Shown here: positions 61,780-64,000 of the stretch, piece after piece
Position numbering within the stretch: the first letter of the stretch is position 1
Layout: each line of letters starts with the position of its first letter
Assembly: GCF_040054535.1 (NCBI RefSeq)
Contig: NC_090791.1
Span: forward strand, 15,923,327 to 15,987,326
Direction: 5' to 3'
Origin: Antennarius striatus
Lineage: Eukaryota > Chordata > Actinopteri > Lophiiformes > Antennariidae
Length of the DNA: 64,000 bases
Notes under the pieces: model-generated
What the model saw: only the letters and a program-made list of their open reading frames with translations
Databases searched by the model: none
What the model was told of the DNA's origin: nothing
Position numbers and translations under genes: made by a program

Positions 61780-63993
61780 TCAAAAGAGCTTCTGCCCCCT
61801 GTATCCCAGGGCGACCGTGACACAGTGGGGGACGATAACCACAGTAGCCAGAGGAACTGTAGCACTTTTACAGAATGACAGCAGATAGAATAGAGCTCCA
61901 ATGTGCACAGGTGGCCTAAAAGCAGAGTCAAATAAATGCAACATCACCAGCGTTGCACTTAAACAGATGAACCTATAGATGGTGCCCTCAGCCCCCTTTG
62001 CAAACACGACTTTGTGTGGACAGTGGAGGCCCAGACCCAGACCTAACAGGCTTCCAGTGTTTCTGAATAAGCTGGCCAATGGACTGGTGTCGACACTGAC
62101 CCACTCAGCTCGGTGGCACCAGCACTGTGCTTTCTCCACACTCCAGAGGAGATCAATGCCCACCAGCTGGAGGAGCAGGTACAAAAGGAGAGCAAGGGAG
62201 AGAAGGAGCAGAGAAGTGAGCAGGTAAGAACCCAGGCCTGCCTCATGGATCTGCTGCGTCCTGTTCATAGATTCTGCCACAAGAATGCCTGTGAAGAAAA
62301 AAGTTGTTTTTATTTAATCTGTTATGGTAATCATTCAAACTATAGTAGAGGATAAATTCAGAGATTGCTCATTCTCTGGGAAAGAGTTGTTTTTAAATAC
62401 ATTTCTTAAGACATAATCATCACAGAGCCGTCCCTCATTGAGAATGACTTTGTAAGTTCCTTTGAACTGTTTTAAGGTGTATTTTTATTTCTTAAATTGT
62501 TTTTACATTTCTTCTCACTGACGTAGTAATAAGGTTCTGAAAAGTGGTTCATTAGTAAAAAAAATCTTTGAATTATTATACTGCTGACCAATAAACAACA
62601 AACAAATAAAAACAAAAACTGTGCAAGTAATAGACACAGGCAAAAAACCTCCTTGATGAAGGTTAAAATATACAGTAGATTGTCAGCTCTATACCTCAGA
62701 CAACCAAGACAAGATAAAATCTTCTTCAAACCTATTTTTTTGTCATTGAGGTAACATGCTGTGATGTGGTTTTTGACTTTAAAAGTCATGATTTCACTCA
62801 CATAACTAATAAGTTATCTTAGCACTACTTATATTAGATTTTCTTTGCAGAAATGGGGTTCTATATAATCCTGTATTTCCTTCCACTTAACTAATGGCAG
62901 TTACGTGGAAGGAAATACATGTAACATTGAGCAGAATACTCATTGTCAGAGTAAAACACTTCTAAGAAGCCAGAATGATAAGAATGAATGATAAGAATGA
63001 TCAGCTGATAAGCAATAATTGAATTAGAGAAAGATGACAACTGAGTTTTCAAGAAATCATGTTGCAATGTGGTCACTTTTGATATTCAGTATATTTTGGG
63101 AGAAGGGTGATCACAGATGTCAACAACAAAAGTTCAAATCTGGCCACTAATTGAAGGACTTGGAAGGACCAAATAGGCAGATTGCTCTTGTGAACACCAT
63201 TACTTATGATATGCACATTCAGAATTGTTGAAAGAAAACTAAAAATATGTCAGATCTGATATTTTACTGGTTACTGGTTATTTTTGGTTTATGAACCAAA
63301 AATAGCAGTACATTCAATTTTGAACGCACCAGCATTCTGTGAAGCATTTGGTGGCAGATTAAGGAGGTTGGCAGGGTTTGCTGGGTTATTGATGAAATAA
63401 CCAAGCAAGCAAGGAAGCAACCAATCAACCAAGGATAGATCCTGTCTAAAAAAAAGTGAACTATAAACTTTAATTGACATTTGCATCTCATACTATCTAT
63501 CATTTAAATAGTGTCCTACTTTTCACTTTGCGTGGCAGAAACGGTCTTCTATATATTACGCACACAAAGAGAAAGACCTTTGGTAAACAATGAACCAGAA
63601 CAGTTCAATAAAAGGTTCAATAAAACTAGATTAATACCCCCGATGCATAACAATCAGTTCTTTCATGACGTTTAACATGATCCAGAGGTGTGCTCTGTCC
63701 TTACCTATAACAACTCCTGTGATGACCTGATGTGGGAAATGAGCAGCGACAAAGACCCTGGAAAGGCACACACACACCTGCACACACCAGAAGAGCGTCC
63801 ATAGTGAAACACGCACACACCTGTTGGACAGATACAAGTTATTGGTCTGACTACGTGAGGGGGTTACACAGCTGGAATTAACCTCACCATCTCCTGATCT
63901 GATGCTCTTCTCTTTTCAATGCTATGGTGAGGAGTGAGGACATCATGGTGTAATACACTGCGGCAGTCCCCATGGCATGACCAGATGGACTTC
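61780..63993 (-). CDS. g6pc1: glucose-6-phosphatase catalytic subunit, exons 3-5 (5' exons beyond right edge)
   Basis: ER-membrane enzyme that hydrolyses glucose 6-phosphate in gluconeogenesis and glycogen breakdown. Minus-strand exons: 63888-63993 (106 nt), 63705-63820 (116 nt) and 61780-62288, with phases consistent. The first carries PSGHAMG (catalytic His in the phosphatase signature), the second [13 protein letters not shown] with the SR...H part holding the phospho-acceptor histidine, and the third the hydrophobic C-terminal third. The signature's N-terminal K...RP part is outside. [31 protein letters not shown] and [12 protein letters not shown] are closer to G6PC1 than to G6PC3 as I remember them. 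Synteny with nbr1 agrees. The C-terminus reads RGQKLF, so the dilysine ER signal seen in human (KKSL) is reduced to one lysine. Window edge cuts the gene in intron 2. Confidence 0.92.
62289..63704 (-). other. g6pc1 intron 4
   Basis: AT-rich 1.4-kb intron between GTTATAG|GTAAGG and TTCACAG|GCATTC. I see no repeat family or RNA gene in it. Confidence 0.75.
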
Positions 63994-64000
63994 CTGTCAA

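Overview
The window is nuclear DNA of a vertebrate, almost certainly a teleost fish. Genes are split by GT-AG introns, intergenic DNA is AT-rich with long CA/TG/TA microsatellites, and the interspersed repeats are typical of fish: L2-like LINE tails, hAT, pogo/Tigger and Tc1 transposons, an R2/R4-like LINE and a Penelope-like element. There is no prokaryotic, viral or CRISPR content.

Five protein genes are recognised from hand-assembled exons, and a sixth is inferred. (1) 384-4511, minus: a divergent ornithine decarboxylase-like gene whose 3' half lies left of the window. (2) 18600-23700, minus: arl4d, an ARF-like GTPase whose coding region is split by an intron. (3) about 29660-31768, plus: a small gene of about 82 codons in the slot of human CCDC200. 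(4) 32505-37160, minus: tmem106a, seven coding exons. (5) 42415-60530, minus: nbr1, 23 coding exons giving 1036 residues with PB1, ZZ, coiled-coil, FW, LIR, J and UBA regions. (6) 61686 to the right edge, minus: the 3' end of g6pc1 (exons 3-5).

The order arl4d / ccdc200-like / tmem106a / nbr1 / g6pc1, with matching relative orientations, is the human 17q21.31 order ARL4D-CCDC200-TMEM106A-NBR1-(...)-G6PC1. The human BRCA1-to-AARSD1 interval is missing between nbr1 and g6pc1, which here lie about 1.2 kb apart.

Between the genes: 4.5-12.8 kb is intergenic, with microsatellites and L2-like tails. 12.8-18.6 kb is a transposon graveyard: an R2/R4-like LINE fragment joined to a hAT end, then two hAT elements back to back on the same 8-bp target, the second carrying an L2-type LINE. 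24.9-26.3 kb is a damaged Penelope-like element. A TA-flanked MITE family appears in an arl4d intron, upstream of tmem106a, and in an nbr1 intron.

The genes are not an operon and have separate jobs: polyamine metabolism, small-GTPase membrane signalling, a lysosomal membrane protein, a selective-autophagy receptor, and ER glucose-6-phosphatase. No clearly new biological system is visible. The observations most worth checking are the intron inside arl4d, the PLP-pocket substitutions in the ODC-like gene, the tiny CCDC200-like gene, the stacked hAT insertions, and the polyglycine insert in nbr1. All exon borders were read by eye from splice signals, reading phase and remembered family sequences. 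No alignment or search was run.
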